From Welwitschia mirabilis (lineage: Eukaryota > Gnetophyta > Gnetopsida > Welwitschiales): a DNA stretch of 64,000 nucleotides. Shown piece by piece: positions 23,402-36,640 of this stretch. Position 1 is the first letter of the stretch. Each line of letters starts with the position of its first letter. The notes below the pieces were generated by a model. It searched no databases. It saw only the letters and a list, made by a program, of their open reading frames with translations, and was not told the origin of the DNA. The stretch covers positions 167,362,814 to 167,426,813 of the forward strand of contig JBOZIK010000001.1 in the NCBI GenBank assembly GCA_051453625.1, read 5' to 3'. The translations under genes were made by a program, and so were the position numbers.

Positions 23402-23668
23402 AATAAATAAATATAAGATCTTATGATATGTAGCTTTTTAAGTTTAGGATCAAGATCAAAGACTTCATATAAATGAGGTATAGTTAATACAATTTTTAGA
23501 GTAATGAATTATACCTTTTTCATTATCATGTTGTTTTCTATTTTTGTTTTTAATCTTTGTACATTATAGCTCCTAAACCATTTTATTCTATATTAGTATA
23601 TTTATTTATCTATACTTTACTTACCTATATTAATCTCTTTTGGTTTTAGTAAAATAATGTTTTGGGAT
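23402..23668 (+). repeat. R1 dispersed repeat, copy 1
   Basis: Shares with 23909-24170 and 44094-44361 an ordered set of blocks: atcttatgatatgtagctt, aggatcaa, ttcatata, a tttttg-rich middle, then atttatttatctata and taaaataat. It may be part of an LTR or of a chromovirus non-coding region; the family was not identified. Confidence 0.6.
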
Positions 23669-23908
23669 TTGATACCTACCTTATATTCTATATATAAAAA
23701 CAAGCATGAAATAATACTTTCTTATGCTATTAGGTTAAAATATAATAGGTTTACTACTGTTAGTGATGTGGAATTTGAATTTGAGCATGATTCAAGATAT
23801 AAGACAAGGACCTCATCCCCCTTAAAAGAATGTTATTTTTTTTATTTTCTTTTTTTTTTGGTGGAATATGTTGGGCATTAACAACAAAGTTTGATTTTAG
23901 ATTTCCAT

Positions 23909-24170
23909 AGCAAGTAAATATCAGATCTTATAGAATATAGCTTTTCAATTTTAGATTCAAACTGAAAAATTCATATTAAAGAAGAGAAATTAATTCAATT
24001 ATTATAGTAGTGACCTAATCAGTTTTCCACCTATGACTTATTTCTATTTTTTGTTATTGATGTTTATTTTTTTAAAATCATTTGCTTATGTATCAATGGA
24101 TTTATTCATTAGTCCATTTATCTATACCAATAATTTTTACTTTAATAAATAATTTCTTGAGTCTCATATC
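23909..24170 (+). repeat. R1 dispersed repeat, copy 2
   Basis: Same block order as copy 1, about 500 bases downstream of it, with gatcttatagaatatagctt at its head. The intervening 23657-23881 has a 74-codon open frame containing VEFEFEHDSRYKTRTSSP. It could be a retroelement tail but is not assigned. Confidence 0.6.
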
Positions 24171-26730
24171 CTTGTTATCTCATGAAACATAAATAATTTG
24201 ATAATACCACAGTTAAAAATTAGAAATTAAATGAAATTTATTAAGATAAAAATAGTTAACTATTATATTTAAATATGTGTTTTTATTATGAATAATTATC
24301 TTAATATGTTACATTATTAATTATTCTCAACTATTAATGTGGTCACAATCCTTAATAAAATAAAAAAAGGTACATACTATGTAGTTACCCAATGTGGAAT
24401 ATAATATGGTATTTTCTTTTCTTTTTTATTTTTATCTTATTTTTAATGAATAGTCACATCACCTTTAGTAAAACATCTATTAGTATCATGTGGCTAGTAT
24501 TTTACGAGTTTTTCATATCCTTAGCTAGCTAATATCATATTAGAGTAACTCCATCATGAAATTTTAATCCTAGTGGATAAAGACCTGCATAATTACAAAT
24601 TTATGATGACATGGTTTTTAGAATGAAAAGATAGTCTATTTGCACATATGGGAATGGTAGAACATGACACCTTGTATGGTCTAGTTGATTGAATGGATCA
24701 AGTTATTAAACTCAAACTAATAATAAAGTTAATGAGGCTTTTCTATGGATCTTAAGTAATTAATATGAAATTAGTATGTTACATGAGAGTTGATGAGTAA
24801 GATGTTATATATTAATGCTTACCCAGTGATCAAGATCACTTTCAAGTTGTAGAGTAGTTAGCGCCTATGTACGTGGGTAAAGCATTGGGTGGTCAGCACA
24901 GGTGAGTTAACTAATTAGTCATTCCAAAGCGCTGAGCTGAGATTTTTGTGGTGAGTTATTTTTATTCCTTTTTGTAATTTTTAAAGCATATATATATGTA
25001 TTTTTAGTTCTTTGAGCATGGTATCTCATAAGTCTTTACTTATTAAAATTGTTAAAGAGACTTCATCTATTCCAAGCCCATATGTTTCCACTCCCTTTAC
25101 ATTGAATAAAGAATCAATAATTATTCCAAATCGAAGATACATCTATGCAATAAAATAATTTTATTTCAATTTGAGTCCTATGAATATAAAATATATAGAA
25201 TAGTTAAAGAGTCTTAGACTATACAAATAGTAGTTACTTCTAACTAAAGAAAAAAATAAGTCACTCATAAGACACATTAGGGATGTATGATAGTGAACCC
25301 ATCATGGCACATATAAGAGGAATATATGAAAATGTTCCATTCAATATTGATCTTCTTAGGGGAATTATGTGTATTTTTAGTTCCATGATGCTTCACCCAT
25401 TTTAGATGAAATCAAAAATATTTGATTAAGGTAAGATAGAAATAAGAAATATGTTCTTTAAAAACTGCAATCTATTTAAATAACAAAAGATTCCTATAAA
25501 AAGAAACTATATCATAAGAAGAAACAATGTCATAGTCTAGATTGTGGTATTTATTAAAAGGCTCTTAAATAAGAACAAATATATTTTAGTTTAAAATTCT
25601 TATAATGAATATATGTGATAATATAAGAAAATTAAAAATAATAAGTTGCTAAATGGAATAGGAGTTACTTTTATTATAACATGATTTTAATGGCTATAGT
25701 TATAGGGCTACATGGAACAAATCTAAAATAAAGGAGGTAGGTTTTTGAGACCAAAAGACCTTTGAAATGTTATAATAGTTTTTAGTCTTAGAGGTTTCTT
25801 TAGGCAAACAAGACTAATCCCATACTCTCTATTAAAAAATCTCTAGAAGACTCTTTATGAACTAAAACCTATAGCAAAATGACACTAAAGAAGTTCTAGT
25901 CTTGTACCTTTTAGCTACCTACTTCTTAGTAGCTTCCTAAAGATTAATAGCCAAAGTCTAGTGTAATAAAATGGGATGTTAAAGTAGTGTAAAAGAAAAA
26001 GAACCATGTTTATGTGAACTTTCTAGAGAAAAACTAAAGTTACTAGACCTAGTTTCATTAAAAATTAATAGAAATAGATAAATAATTATGTAAATGTGAT
26101 GATACCACCATTAAAGATCCCTCTGTATATTTGGACACTAATAAATATTTTATTAAAAAGTTTTATCTTCTATTTAGAACATTAATTGAATATAAAGATA
26201 ACTACATAGAATTGAGAATAAAAGCCATTACTTGAATTGAGGAGAAACTAGACCTTGCTTTGGATGAGCTGTAGGATAATTAGCTTTATTTCATAATTCA
26301 TCCTCTTAGGTTTAATAATATAATTCTTATCCTTTTTTATAATTCTTTTCCTTTTTTAAAAAACTCAAGGTAAATGTATTTTATTATTTATATATTTAAG
26401 AAGTTAAAGGAATGATATAAATTAGTTAAGAGTCATGTCTAATGCTTTAGCTAAAGCATTGAAGGAGAAGAAATAAGAACCTTAATAGATAGTCCTACCT
26501 TCCACTACTAAAATTACTAAATATAAGGCCAAAGTATTGAAAGCTTGAAATCGGCTTGAGGTAAAAGAAGCTATAGTTAATCAACTATAATAATAAATCA
26601 TAAAACTAAAATAGTTAATAGTAAATAAAACAAATGAATGTATAAATAAAGATAAAGAAATTTTAGAATAAAAGGATATTATTTTTAATAACAAAGAGAT
26701 CAATAATCATAAAAAGAAAAAGATAGACTT
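24171..26730. other. AT-rich stretch without recognised gene
   Basis: No domain was recognised. About 24270-24500 weakly resembles 40840-41080 (shared attattaattatt, ccttaataaa and aatataatatg blocks). 24840-24960 is less AT-rich but matches nothing known to me. Confidence 0.4.
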
Positions 26731-28275
26731 AATCAGTTTATAGCACTAATACTAGTTGTATATCCTAGAGTGTCATCTCTTAAAGATAGAAAAAGTTGTA
26801 TTACTGAGTGCAGTCACATTAATATTTAAGTAATATAAAATTGTATTATGTAAAATTAATTAACTAGAAATAAATAATATAATCATGTATTTTTAGAATA
26901 CTATCTAACTCTTGTATGACCATTGCTCATTCTAGTACATGAACTAGATTTAAACTAGATAAGAAACTAGTATTGTTATTTTCATTGGGATAATTAGGGT
27001 AGGTTTTCAGAATTAACATTAACTCTTGCTTAATTTTAAGTTATAAATAAACAAAGAGAAAACAAGAAGAGTTGAGAATTGTTATGAAACTTCATTTAAA
27101 AAATTAGAAAAGCAAGCAAGCTTCAAGTTTCCATTGACTTTTTCATAAGCAATCTTTTACTTTGATGATATCCTGTGCTTGTTCTAAAAGACACTTCAAA
27201 CTATAAAGTAATGATGGCTTGGGTTATGATGATATAATCTCATTTAATGTATGAAAGTTGATGAATTTGATAGTTACTAATCTTTCAGAGCCCTAAAATA
27301 AGCATAGAAAATTAGAATTTAATGTACTTAAGATCCATCAAATTATAAGGAACTTAGATTAATTAATTAAGGAACTCACTCTATTAACAACAAAACTTGA
27401 TGGTAAAGTTATTACTTAAGTATTTTGAGTGCAAATTAATTCATGAATTGAAGTAAAATAAAAACAAGTATTATGTCTTAAAGAAACAAAGACACATTAC
27501 ATCAAAGGAGGAAGTATGCCACTCCTTAAGGTATCCTTGAAAGCAAGCCCACTTTTCAAAAGAAAGTGCTTAGAAGTTCATTGTAACTTAACACTATAAA
27601 TATTCTATTCTTTACAAAGATTAAGGATGTTACAATAAAGGACTCAAGTCCCTTTTATAGATAAGAATGAGAGGTGAGTATGATTATAAGACTTTGGCTT
27701 ATAATGTTACATGATTGATTATAGAATATGATGTGTAGCATTAGGAAAGGCATTTGTCATCTTTTATTAGGTAGAGATCATCATTGTGAGGCTAACACTT
27801 AACTCTTGATGTTGCTACTTCTGTTCATTACTTTTGCTGCCTTGTGTCTCCATTATCATTCTACTTATCACTACAACATGTCACTAGTACATGTTATTGT
27901 TGTCACTACTACATGTTATAAGAAATGCAAAATACTTCTAATGTGGAATATAATTAAGCCCATAAATGCATTCAGTGAATCTTTTCATGCAAATCAAGAA
28001 TGTAAGAATTAAGATATTTTGTACAAAAATACTTGAGGCACTAGGTAATCTAGATGGCAGTGTTAACATTTTAGCTTACATAATCATCATCTTTAAACAT
28101 GTTCTTAAAATTGATATAAATATCTTAAAAATGTCCTAACAAATGATAAATTCATAATTAGCATTAAAAATTGATAGTAGACATGTTTTCATGATAAATT
28201 ACTTATATTAATGTCTTCCATTAAGATAAATTAGTCAAATAACCTAATCATAACGTCAAAGTTTACATATTAATA
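26731..28275 (-). repeat. Tat-like LTR a
   Basis: Starts near aatcagtttatagcac and ends near acatattaataca. The central part (26935-27800: gaactagatttaaactag, ggataattagggtagg, ttcatttaaaaaa, then cacttaac) is clearly shared with LTR b and c. Edges are within about 15 bases. Confidence 0.75.
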
Positions 28276-29870
28276 CAACTCCTAACTAGACTTTTGCTAG
28301 ACTCTTAGCAAAAAGTTGATAAAAAAATGTTTAATCATGAAAAAGTTATTTAAGTCAAAACACTCAAGTGTGAAAACGATATAACTTTGAAAAACTTTAT
28401 GACTAATTTTCTAAAATTAAGACATAAAAATTAAAAATTAGGTAAAAATTGATGTAAAAATTGGATGTCATACTCCCTCATTAAAATTAAACTTTTTCGT
28501 CAAAGTTTTATGATATAACATGTTTAAAGCATTTGAGAGTATAGCCCTTAGAATAATCTTGATGAGATCCTTTTATTGAAATCAATGTAAAGCACTGCAA
28601 CTAGGCTATGAAAAAGGGGAAAACTAACCAATGTGAAATGACCATTTTATTAAATGCTAAGTGGAAAATAAATCCATAAAAATGGTCTATGCCTTATGAA
28701 GTTATTTCTCATAAAATGGGAGTAAAGTGAAATGGGTCATGGATATGGAAAATTAAAATGTGTCAATGGATTCAATCATAAAGTTGATGAATAAATGAGT
28801 GAATCTGCCTAAGTTAATAACCCTTATTATGTTTGTGTATTTTTTTTAGTGGATCTCAATATTAACTAAGCATATTATCAAGTAAATAACTTATAAGAAT
28901 TTAAAAAATCATGGCAAACCTTAACTATGGAAGTTAAAAAGATGACAGAACACCAAAGTCCTTTAATTCCAACCTTTTTCTTTCCTTTATTTTCCTTTCT
29001 ACTAATATATATGTCTTTTATTTTAAGCCTTTGGATCACATTAAGTATCTAGTGTTACAACATTTTCTTATAATAGAGTTAAGCATGTTGTTTTGTGAAG
29101 AAATCAATGTTGCATTGCTAGCAAGCACTTATAGCCCTGATGTAGTTGATTATGTTGTAATTAGATCATTATAATTACATTAGTAATAAGTATTCATAGC
29201 TCTAATGCAGTTAACTAAACCAAATTAAGTGATTAATGAGATGTGTGTTTGAAGAAGCCATTATATTTTCCTTTTGTTTTTCTTTTTATATTCATTTTTC
29301 ATGCATCTTAGAGGAGTCATTGGCTCATTAAACTAATAACAAAAATCTTGTCCTTATTAAAAGATTTAAAAATAAGGAACATACTTTGAGGATAAATCAC
29401 ACTTTTTTCATCAATGTTTTACTGAAATCTAAGAACTTAAGTGATCATGCCTTTATTAATCAAACTCAAGATAAGTGTAATCCTTCCTTAAAGACCCATA
29501 AGTGAATTAAATTATAACCATTACTTAAGTGATAATAAGATTTCTTATTATTAATTTTTTAATTAATGATCAATAATCTCATAAATTTGTAAGTAAATGG
29601 TTGAGATGGATGATTTATGAGCTTAATTAAATGGTTTAAAAATGGATTTAATGCATAGAAAGCCTTAAAAGAATGGTAGAATGAGTGATAATGCTATAAG
29701 ATGTTCATGGGAAAATCACCCTTAAGAAAAACTAGATCTTTATAGAATGATAATTCATGTTTTAAGTATGCCAGAAAGGATATTGAAAAGCATTTTAATT
29801 AAAGTCAAATGGTGGCCTAGATGTGAAACATTTGGCTCATGAGGATAAGATTTAGAGACATGAATTTTAT
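28276..29870 (-). mobile_element. Tat-like left internal region, 3' non-coding part
   Basis: Collinear with 12229-13830. It contains the two-unit repeat at 29120 and 29182. No RT, RNase H or integrase motif was found, so pol has been deleted between this part and the protease at 29880-30240. Confidence 0.55.
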
Positions 29871-29879
29871 TAATCAAAT

Positions 29880-30240
29880 TAACCTCCAGGGTCAGTGGAT
29901 AATTTTACCGTGTTGAAAATATTCAAGTTTAAAGTAATTTTTATTAAATAATATTTTCATTTTACCATTCCTATAATCAATTAGGGCATTAGATATTAAA
30001 AGGAAAGGTAGTCCTAAAATGATTCATACCGAGTTGCATTTTTCTAAAACAATGAAATCTATTAGGAAGTAGTAATTATCTACATAAATTATCACATCCT
30101 TAACTATTCCTAATGGTAACTTCATAAAGTTATTAGACAATTGAAATTGGATTTTAGTTCTTTTAAGATTGTTTAGCCCAAGTTCCTTATATACATAATG
30201 GGGTAGAATATTAACACTTTCTTTAAGAGCTTACAAGACT
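29880..30240 (-). pseudogene. Tat-like protease remnant (left internal region)
   Basis: Read on the minus strand from about 30230: YKELGLNNLKRTKIQFQL, then KLPLGIVKDVIIYVDN, LIDFIVLE, a stop, then IILGLPFLLISNALIDYRNG. This is the C-terminal two thirds of the Athila/Tat protease; the last block is normally ILGRPFLAT-NA-I--RNG. The active-site block DLGAS upstream is frameshifted. The relative at 36238-36640 preserves that part. The LTR lies only ~150 bases further up, so gag is deleted. Confidence 0.8.
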
Positions 30241-30394
30241 TGCTTAATGTTCTTATCTCTAATTGTAATGGTATCATTATGTAAGCACAATCTTTATACT
30301 TAGGCAGAAATTAATTTTGGATGATCACACTATTTTGTTGGGCTACATTTATGTATTTCTTTGTTATGTTCATATCCCTAAGGAAAACTTAAAG

Positions 30395-31977
30395 CTAGAC
30401 CAATTCAGATATCATTGGAAATAACCAGTATCAACCAATGAAAAGAAAGAAAGCAATGCACAAAAGAAAAAAGTGAGCATCAGTTTGGGTATTGTTGAAG
30501 TGAACTAGTGTCTACCACTGAAAAAACAAAAAACTAACTAAAAATCTTGCAAAAAATTAAAATTTATGCTCTTTTTTAGTAGCTACCATGCCATTATCCT
30601 TAACAACAATGCTAAAATCTTTCTTATTTTGTATAACGAACTAGATTTAAACTAGGTGAATGATCAATATTATTCTCTCCATGGGGATAGTTAGGAGAGG
30701 TTTATAGAATTAATACAAACTATTGCTTAATTACAAGTTATAATAAAAGAAAAAGGAAAAAGAGAGAGTTGAGAAATATGTTATTTTGAAACTTCATTTA
30801 GAAAAGTAGGAAATCAAATAAGCTCAAAATTTTCACTGACTAATTCACCAGTAATCCTTCACTATGATAGTATCTTATGCTTCTCCTGAAACATACTTCA
30901 CACTATCAAGTAATAACAGCACAGGTCATGATGACATAATCTCATCCACTATATGAGAGTTGATGAATCTGACAGTAACTGATCCTTTATAACCATAAAA
31001 TAAGCATGAAAAATAAGGACTTAAATGTACTTAAGATCTCTCAAATTAAAAGGATTTATGTCATTAACTAAGGAACTTACTCAAATGGTAATATAAATTG
31101 GTAGTAAAATTATTACTTTAGCATTTCGAGTACAAAGTGATTCAGGACTTGAAATCAAATGAAAAACAACTATCATGTACTAAAGAAAATACATTACATC
31201 AAAATAAGATGGACGTTGGTAGAACTCCTTAAGCTATCCTTAAAAGTAAACTCACTCCCCAGAAAAACACTTATAATTCCATTGTGACTTGATGCTTCAA
31301 AGGTTCTATTATTTTGCCAAAATGAAGAACATTATAATAGAGGACTCAACACCCCTTTATAGGCAAGCATGAGGGGTGGGAAGTGGTTACAAGCCTTTGG
31401 CTTGTAGCATTAGGTGAGCCATTATAAAATATGTCATGTAGTATTAGGTAGGTCTTTATCATCTTCCATCAGGTAGAGATCATTATGACAAGGTTAACAC
31501 TTGGTTCCTGAATGCAACTGCTTCTATCAATCATTGTTACTATTATGCGCCCCCATCATCATCCTACTTAGCACTATTACATGTCGTCATTACACATCAT
31601 CATCACCCCCACGTGTTGTCAAAGATGCAGGTTACTTTTTATATAAAATCTAATTAAGCTCATAACTTCATTTAACTAAATTTTGCATGATAAGTTAGGC
31701 ACATGAGTTTTGAGGAGTTCTACTCAGAAGGACTAGAGGCACTAGGTGAGTTGGATGGTGGCATCAGCATTTTAGCCTAGATGATCATCATCTTTAGACA
31801 TGTCCTTAAAATTAATATAACTGTCTTGAAAATGTCATAGACAAACGATAAGTTCATAATTAACAAAGAAAAATGTAGAAGACATATTTTTATGATAAAT
31901 CAATTATATTAATATCTTCCATCAAGATAAATTAGTCAAATAACTTGATTAGAATATCAATTTTTATATGTTAACAA
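30395..31977 (-). repeat. Tat-like LTR b (middle)
   Basis: Starts near caattcagatatcattg and ends near tatatgttaaca. It is collinear with LTR a and c across 1.58 kb. It serves as 5' LTR for the left internal region and 3' LTR for the right one. Confidence 0.75.
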
Positions 31978-31984
31978 AAGCTAA

Positions 31985-32500
31985 TTTTGTAAAAGGCATT
32001 ACTTTAATGGTTGGTCTTAAAGAAGCTAAACTTTTAACTTTGTTACCTTTAAAGAATTGGCATCACAAATATGATTGGGCTATGTTGTAAGTATTTCTTA
32101 TAACCATCAGCTAATAATATCTTTTTTATACAATCTAATGTAATAAAGATTTGTAGACAAGGTGACCCTTTTGGTGTAACTACTACAAGTAATGGTCAAG
32201 TTGCTCTTTATCTAGACATCTCAAATATACTTCATGGAAATTTTTATGATGAAGGATACCTTGTATCAAGGCAAACTTGACACATTTAAAAATTAAGAAT
32301 TTCCTCTTGTATCTCAATAGATCAGAGGAATGCTTATGAAATGTCAAATTATATTTGATATCAACATACTAAGGATCATTACTTCAATTTGGTATAAAAG
32401 TCACACTTTCAGCATCATCTAACTCCAAATTATGGTAGGTATCGATTCATAATTAGCTTATGTTTCATCATCCTTAAGGATAGTAGCTTGAAAAATTAAC
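31985..32500 (-). pseudogene. Tat-like integrase, zinc-binding N-terminus only
   Basis: Minus-strand reading from about 32340 downward: DLLRYKRKFLIFK, FALIQGILHHKNFHEVYLRC, LDKEQ, a stop, then LHQKGHLVYKSLLH-IV-KRYYWL-like and C-CQFFKGNK. This is the region before and through the HHCC finger, where relatives have GGHxxxxxTxxKILxAGYYWPT and CxxCQ. LTR b follows at once, so the catalytic DDE core and C-terminal part are missing altogether. Confidence 0.75.
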
Positions 32501-32539
32501 TAGGTAAGATTAATTCCTATGACTAGCTTAGCTTCTCTT

Positions 32540-33000
32540 CACTAAATATAATATTCTTGAAGTTTCAAAATCCATTTAGCTCTTTTATCTAATGGGTCTT
32601 ATAATTTGGCTTGTGCTACAGTCACTAGATTAGGAACTACAATGATAATTTTAGCTCTTAAAAGATAGTGTTTGAATTTTTTTAAAGATTTAATAACTAT
32701 GTATAAATGCTTTTCTATTGGTATACACCTCGTTTCCATATCTTTTAAAGGTTTAGACATAAAAGCAATGGATCTTTCTCCTTCATTTCAAACATTTTGG
32801 ATCAAAAATGCTTGCCATAGCGTGCTTACTCAAAAAAGCATATAAAAAGAATTTATTTTCAAGCCATGGGACAACCAGAACTAAAGCTTCAATTATTACT
32901 TCCTTAATGGCAAGGAAGGCCTTCTTTGAATCCTTATTCTAGTTGATTAATATTAATTAGCCTAACCAATTCTACAAGCATTAGAATTAATTAACTAATA
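32540..33000 (-). pseudogene. Tat-like RNase H remnant
   Basis: Minus-strand motifs: FCGNINFIS, then KAFLAIKEVIIEALVLVVP (RT-RNase H connection), FFLYAFLSKHAMASIF, GERSIAFMSKPLKDMETR, IEKHLYIVIKSLKKFKHYLL, and RAKWILKLQEY. The FMSKPLKD block and the KW--KLQEY ending are typical of a plant Tat subgroup. Stops and frameshifts separate the blocks. Confidence 0.8.
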
Positions 33001-33780
33001 AAGTTGATATTTCCACAGAAGGACTTTAACTATTTTTTCATCAAGGGATATGAAATCTTAAGGATTGCATCAACCATCTTAGGATTGATCAAAGTCCCAT
33101 ATTTGATGATGATGTATTTAAGGAATTTTCTTGATTGAACTCCAAACACTAATATCTTAGTGTTTAAAGATACTTTGTAATGTTTCCATCTTTTGAAGAC
33201 ACATCATAAGTCCTAAATGTATTACCTCTATCTTGCAAAAAGACAATGAAACCATCCAAGTAAATGATAATGCATTGTCCTATCAGTCATTCAAATGTTT
33301 TATCCATGGCTCTTTGAAAGGTTGAACCTTCACTGAAAAGATGAAAAGGCATTTTTGTGAATTAAAATGTTTCCCATTTAGTTGTAAATACAGTCTCGTA
33401 TTAATGAGACTTATTCACAAGGATCTGATTATATCCTAAACAACCATCTAAAAATGAGTTCCTTTATGATGCATTAATCACTTTCAACAACTTTTTGATA
33501 TTTCGTAAAGGGTAATTATCTTTTATGCATATTGAATTTAGATTTCTAAAATTCATACACAATCAAATTTTACCTTTTTTTTTCCTTATAGGTATCAAAT
33601 TTTCTACCTAACTTAAATGTCTAACTAAGTAAATGATTTTGGATTTGAAAGACTTATTAATTTCTAGTTTCATATAGGCTCAATTTTTGGGTTTATTTGC
33701 CTTAGCTTTTAATAGAAAGGTTTAGTGTTTAGTAGAACAGAAATCATGTGTGTAATGATCAAAGGATTATACACCTTGAG
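33000..33780 (-). pseudogene. Tat-like reverse transcriptase remnant
   Basis: Minus-strand motifs in order: KGKI-LCMNFRNLNSICIKD, NYPLRNIKKL, FLDGCLGYNQI, TKWETF-FTKMPF, STFQRAMD, then IIIYLDGFIVFLQDRGNTF for the catalytic YVDD box (here YLDG, second D lost) and FGVQSRKFLKYIIIKYG. The set matches the Tat group RT. Frames change several times. Together with RNase H it forms the best recognised part of the right internal region. Confidence 0.85.
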
Positions 33781-36137
33781 ATCCTCATATAATCATATCA
33801 AAACATCATTAAACTCATGTATTATATCAATGTGTTCCTTCTTCTTATTGAAATGTAGCTAACTACTAATCATGATAGACAGGTCTTTATGATTTTTATA
33901 GACAATAATAACCTTAGTCTCATCCAGGTCTTGCCAACTATTTTATCTTTGTTTGTGATTTAATTTCCTATTCTCCCAATCAACCTCACATTTTAGAAGT
34001 TTAAGTTCAAGTTGAGTAAGAAGAATTTCAAGAGTCTTATCTTTTGTCTTATCCTTTTAATCTCTTACTTGGACTTTGACATTACTATCTTAAAATTCTT
34101 CTTATAGATCCATAAACCTACATAGCAAAAAGCTCATAAGACATATCAAAAACCTCATGAAACGTAACATTCTTTCACTAATAAATAAGATAATGGTGCC
34201 TTATTGAGCTTAGAAGGCATAAACAAATAAACATAAAAGTAAGAAAGGAGTATGCTTAGAGTAATTTGATATGCCATTTTTTATAATGAGTAATAAAAAG
34301 AGAGATGAAAAAGAAATAAATTCTACAAGGTTTCTTTTTTAAAGGAAACTGATTCAATTCCTGAATTCATCAATAGATTTTTTTTTTCCTCCTAAAATAT
34401 GCATGGATACTTAATAACCCTTAAAAAGATGTAGAAATATGAATTCCAAGTTTTTAAGAGAATACTTGATGTGCATGTCTATGTGTATTTCCCATTCCAA
34501 ATGGCTTCTAAACCTTTCTAAGAAAGGCCTATATACTGGCAAAAACTTCTTCACAATTGAAATTTAGAGCTCTTTATGCAGCTGTTCATTAGGAATGATC
34601 CAAATGGATTGAGTTCTATGAATCCCTTTAAATGTAGCATTGAATCTTTTGAATATATCTTTTAAAGTAGATTTGAAAACGCCACTAGAAAATCCTCCAC
34701 TCACATGAATGCCTCGTTTCTTAACCATGACAAAACCTTAATTCAAGTAGCTCTTTGATAGTTTATTACATATAGCCTTACCTTTCCATAATGCTTTCGA
34801 ACCAATCATTACACATAAGAGATCTAAGCTCTAAGCTCTTTACATTCTAAGTAATATAGTGCAAATTATTTATCATAAATAAGTGTTTTACCCATTTAAA
34901 TAATCTGTATGACTTTTTCATCATATGAAAAATTTGGGTCTAGGGAATGCTTAGTTGTCTAATGTGGGAGTCCAATACTAGTGTCATTTGGAAACAAGTT
35001 AATTAGAAAAAAATTTTAAATAGTTCTATGAGATTCGTTAATCCCACTAGTTACAATATGCATCTCTAAAAGGTACTCAAATCTCAAGGTAATCAACTTA
35101 GTCGGATTTATTGTGTTAATCTCATAATACATTCTGTAGATACTATCTTGCTTGAAAAACATTTTTTCCTCTTTGTAAGGACCCTTAAGTTTTCACTTAG
35201 ATTGATGTTGCTTGTAATAATAAATTTCTTTCTCCTTAAAAAGTTCTTTTCATAATATATAAGGTCAAGGATTAGGTGGACTAGAACATGAAAATAGCCA
35301 GCATAGTAGCAGAGTTATAACTATGATTCATTGGGTTGGGTAGAGGGAAGGGTCAATTATGTTCCTTCCTTGGCTATTGGATCTATATAATAACTTTGAT
35401 ATTTGATTTCATCCCCTTGTTTATTTTTTTAAATAATTTATGAATCAAATATAAGTATATAAACATCACTTTAATCCACATTAATCAACAAACCATTGTT
35501 TAACCTCCCTTATTGGCTTTATTGGCTTATTATATTTTAACACTCCTGATACTTGTATATAGTTAATAATTTGTACTTTTATATCCTCTTTCATCCACAT
35601 GTTAGATGCAAATAAATCCTAAGGATTTAGGGAGGGATGTCGTAGGCTAATATAGGGAAAGCCTATGGATGTAAGGTCAAGGTTTTATGGTCAATACTGG
35701 GGATTGAATTAGATGGCCAATGAAAAGTTTGTACGTATGAGTGATATTGGATTAGCCTATATGAACCTAGAAATAACTGAAAATAGCTTATTATTCACTA
35801 AACCCTCATAGGTAAAAAAAAAAAAAGAGCATCCTCCCTTCCAAAGCCTCAAATGAGATAGATGAGTAAAGGCAGCAAGGTCCTGAACCTAAAAAAGTAA
35901 TCTATCAACTTATGCCTTCAGCTGTTATACATAGTAACCATCTTCAAGAAATTAGCTCGTACATGTATCAAGGCCCCTTCACAATTACATGTAAGGCCCC
36001 TTCACAATGATTGGTGTTGGTAGGCATAACTTGTAGCTAAGAACATATGATTGTTGAGAGCATGTATAATGATGTCTAAAAGGCATAAGAGGTAGTTACT
36101 GAGGGTAATGCTCAGAGGCTCCTATGGAAGAACACTA
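33780..36137 (-). other. Linker between Tat-like protease and RT
   Basis: About 2.3 kb on the minus strand with many stops. Tat elements have a poorly conserved linker here. Short coding-like pieces (e.g. SGGFSSGVFKSTLKDIFKRF near 34640-34720) have no known motif. A 23-base near-perfect direct repeat (aaggccccttcacaat at 35970 and 35993) lies near the right end. Confidence 0.4.
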
Positions 36138-36237
36138 NNNNNNNNNNNNNNNNNNNNNNNNNNNNNNNNNNNNNNNNNNNNNNNNNNNNNNNNNNNNNNN
36201 NNNNNNNNNNNNNNNNNNNNNNNNNNNNNNNNNNNNN
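36138..36237. other. Assembly gap, 100 N
   Basis: Exactly 100 N inside the protease region; true size unknown. Confidence 0.99.
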
Positions 36238-36640
36238 ACATAAATTATCACATCCTTAACTAGTCCTAATGGTAACTTCATAAAGTTATTGGACAATTGA
36301 AATTGGATTTTAGTTCTTTTAAGATTTTTTAAGCAAAGTTCCTCATACATATAAAGGAGTAGAACATTAGCACTTAATCTAAGATCTAACAAGGCTTACT
36401 TAGCATTCCTGTCTTTAAAGATAATGGCTATTGTTAGGTAACCAAGACTATTATACTTAAATAAAAATTGATTTTATATGATTGCACCAGTTTGTTGGGA
36501 TAAAATAGCTTTATTATTTACATTCATGCATCTCTTTGTCATGCACATAGCCTTAAGGAATTTTACATAACATGGTATTTTTGTTAATTGCTTCCAAAAG
36601 AGGCATGTTAATATTGACTTCATTGAAAAGTTCTAAAACC
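36238..36640 (-). pseudogene. Tat-like protease remnant (right internal region)
   Basis: Minus-strand reading from about 36630: LFNEVNINMPLLEAI, then a broken block before the protease, then ALLDLRLSANVLLLYMYEEL, LKNLKRTKIQFQLSNNF, KLPLGLVKDVIIY up to the gap. It is clearly the same gene as 29880-30240. The active site reads DLRLSA where DLGAS is usual, so it would be inactive. The rest is hidden by or lost at the gap. Confidence 0.8.

Noticed and set aside
23657-23881. 74-codon frame with VEFEFEHDSRYKTRTSSP
   Set aside because: Looks protein-like but no family could be assigned and the frame overlaps the R1 repeat; kept only as a note.
24840-24960. Less AT-rich island with splice-donor-like aggtgagtt
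   Set aside because: No flanking exon-like frame; a single donor-like site is not evidence for a gene.
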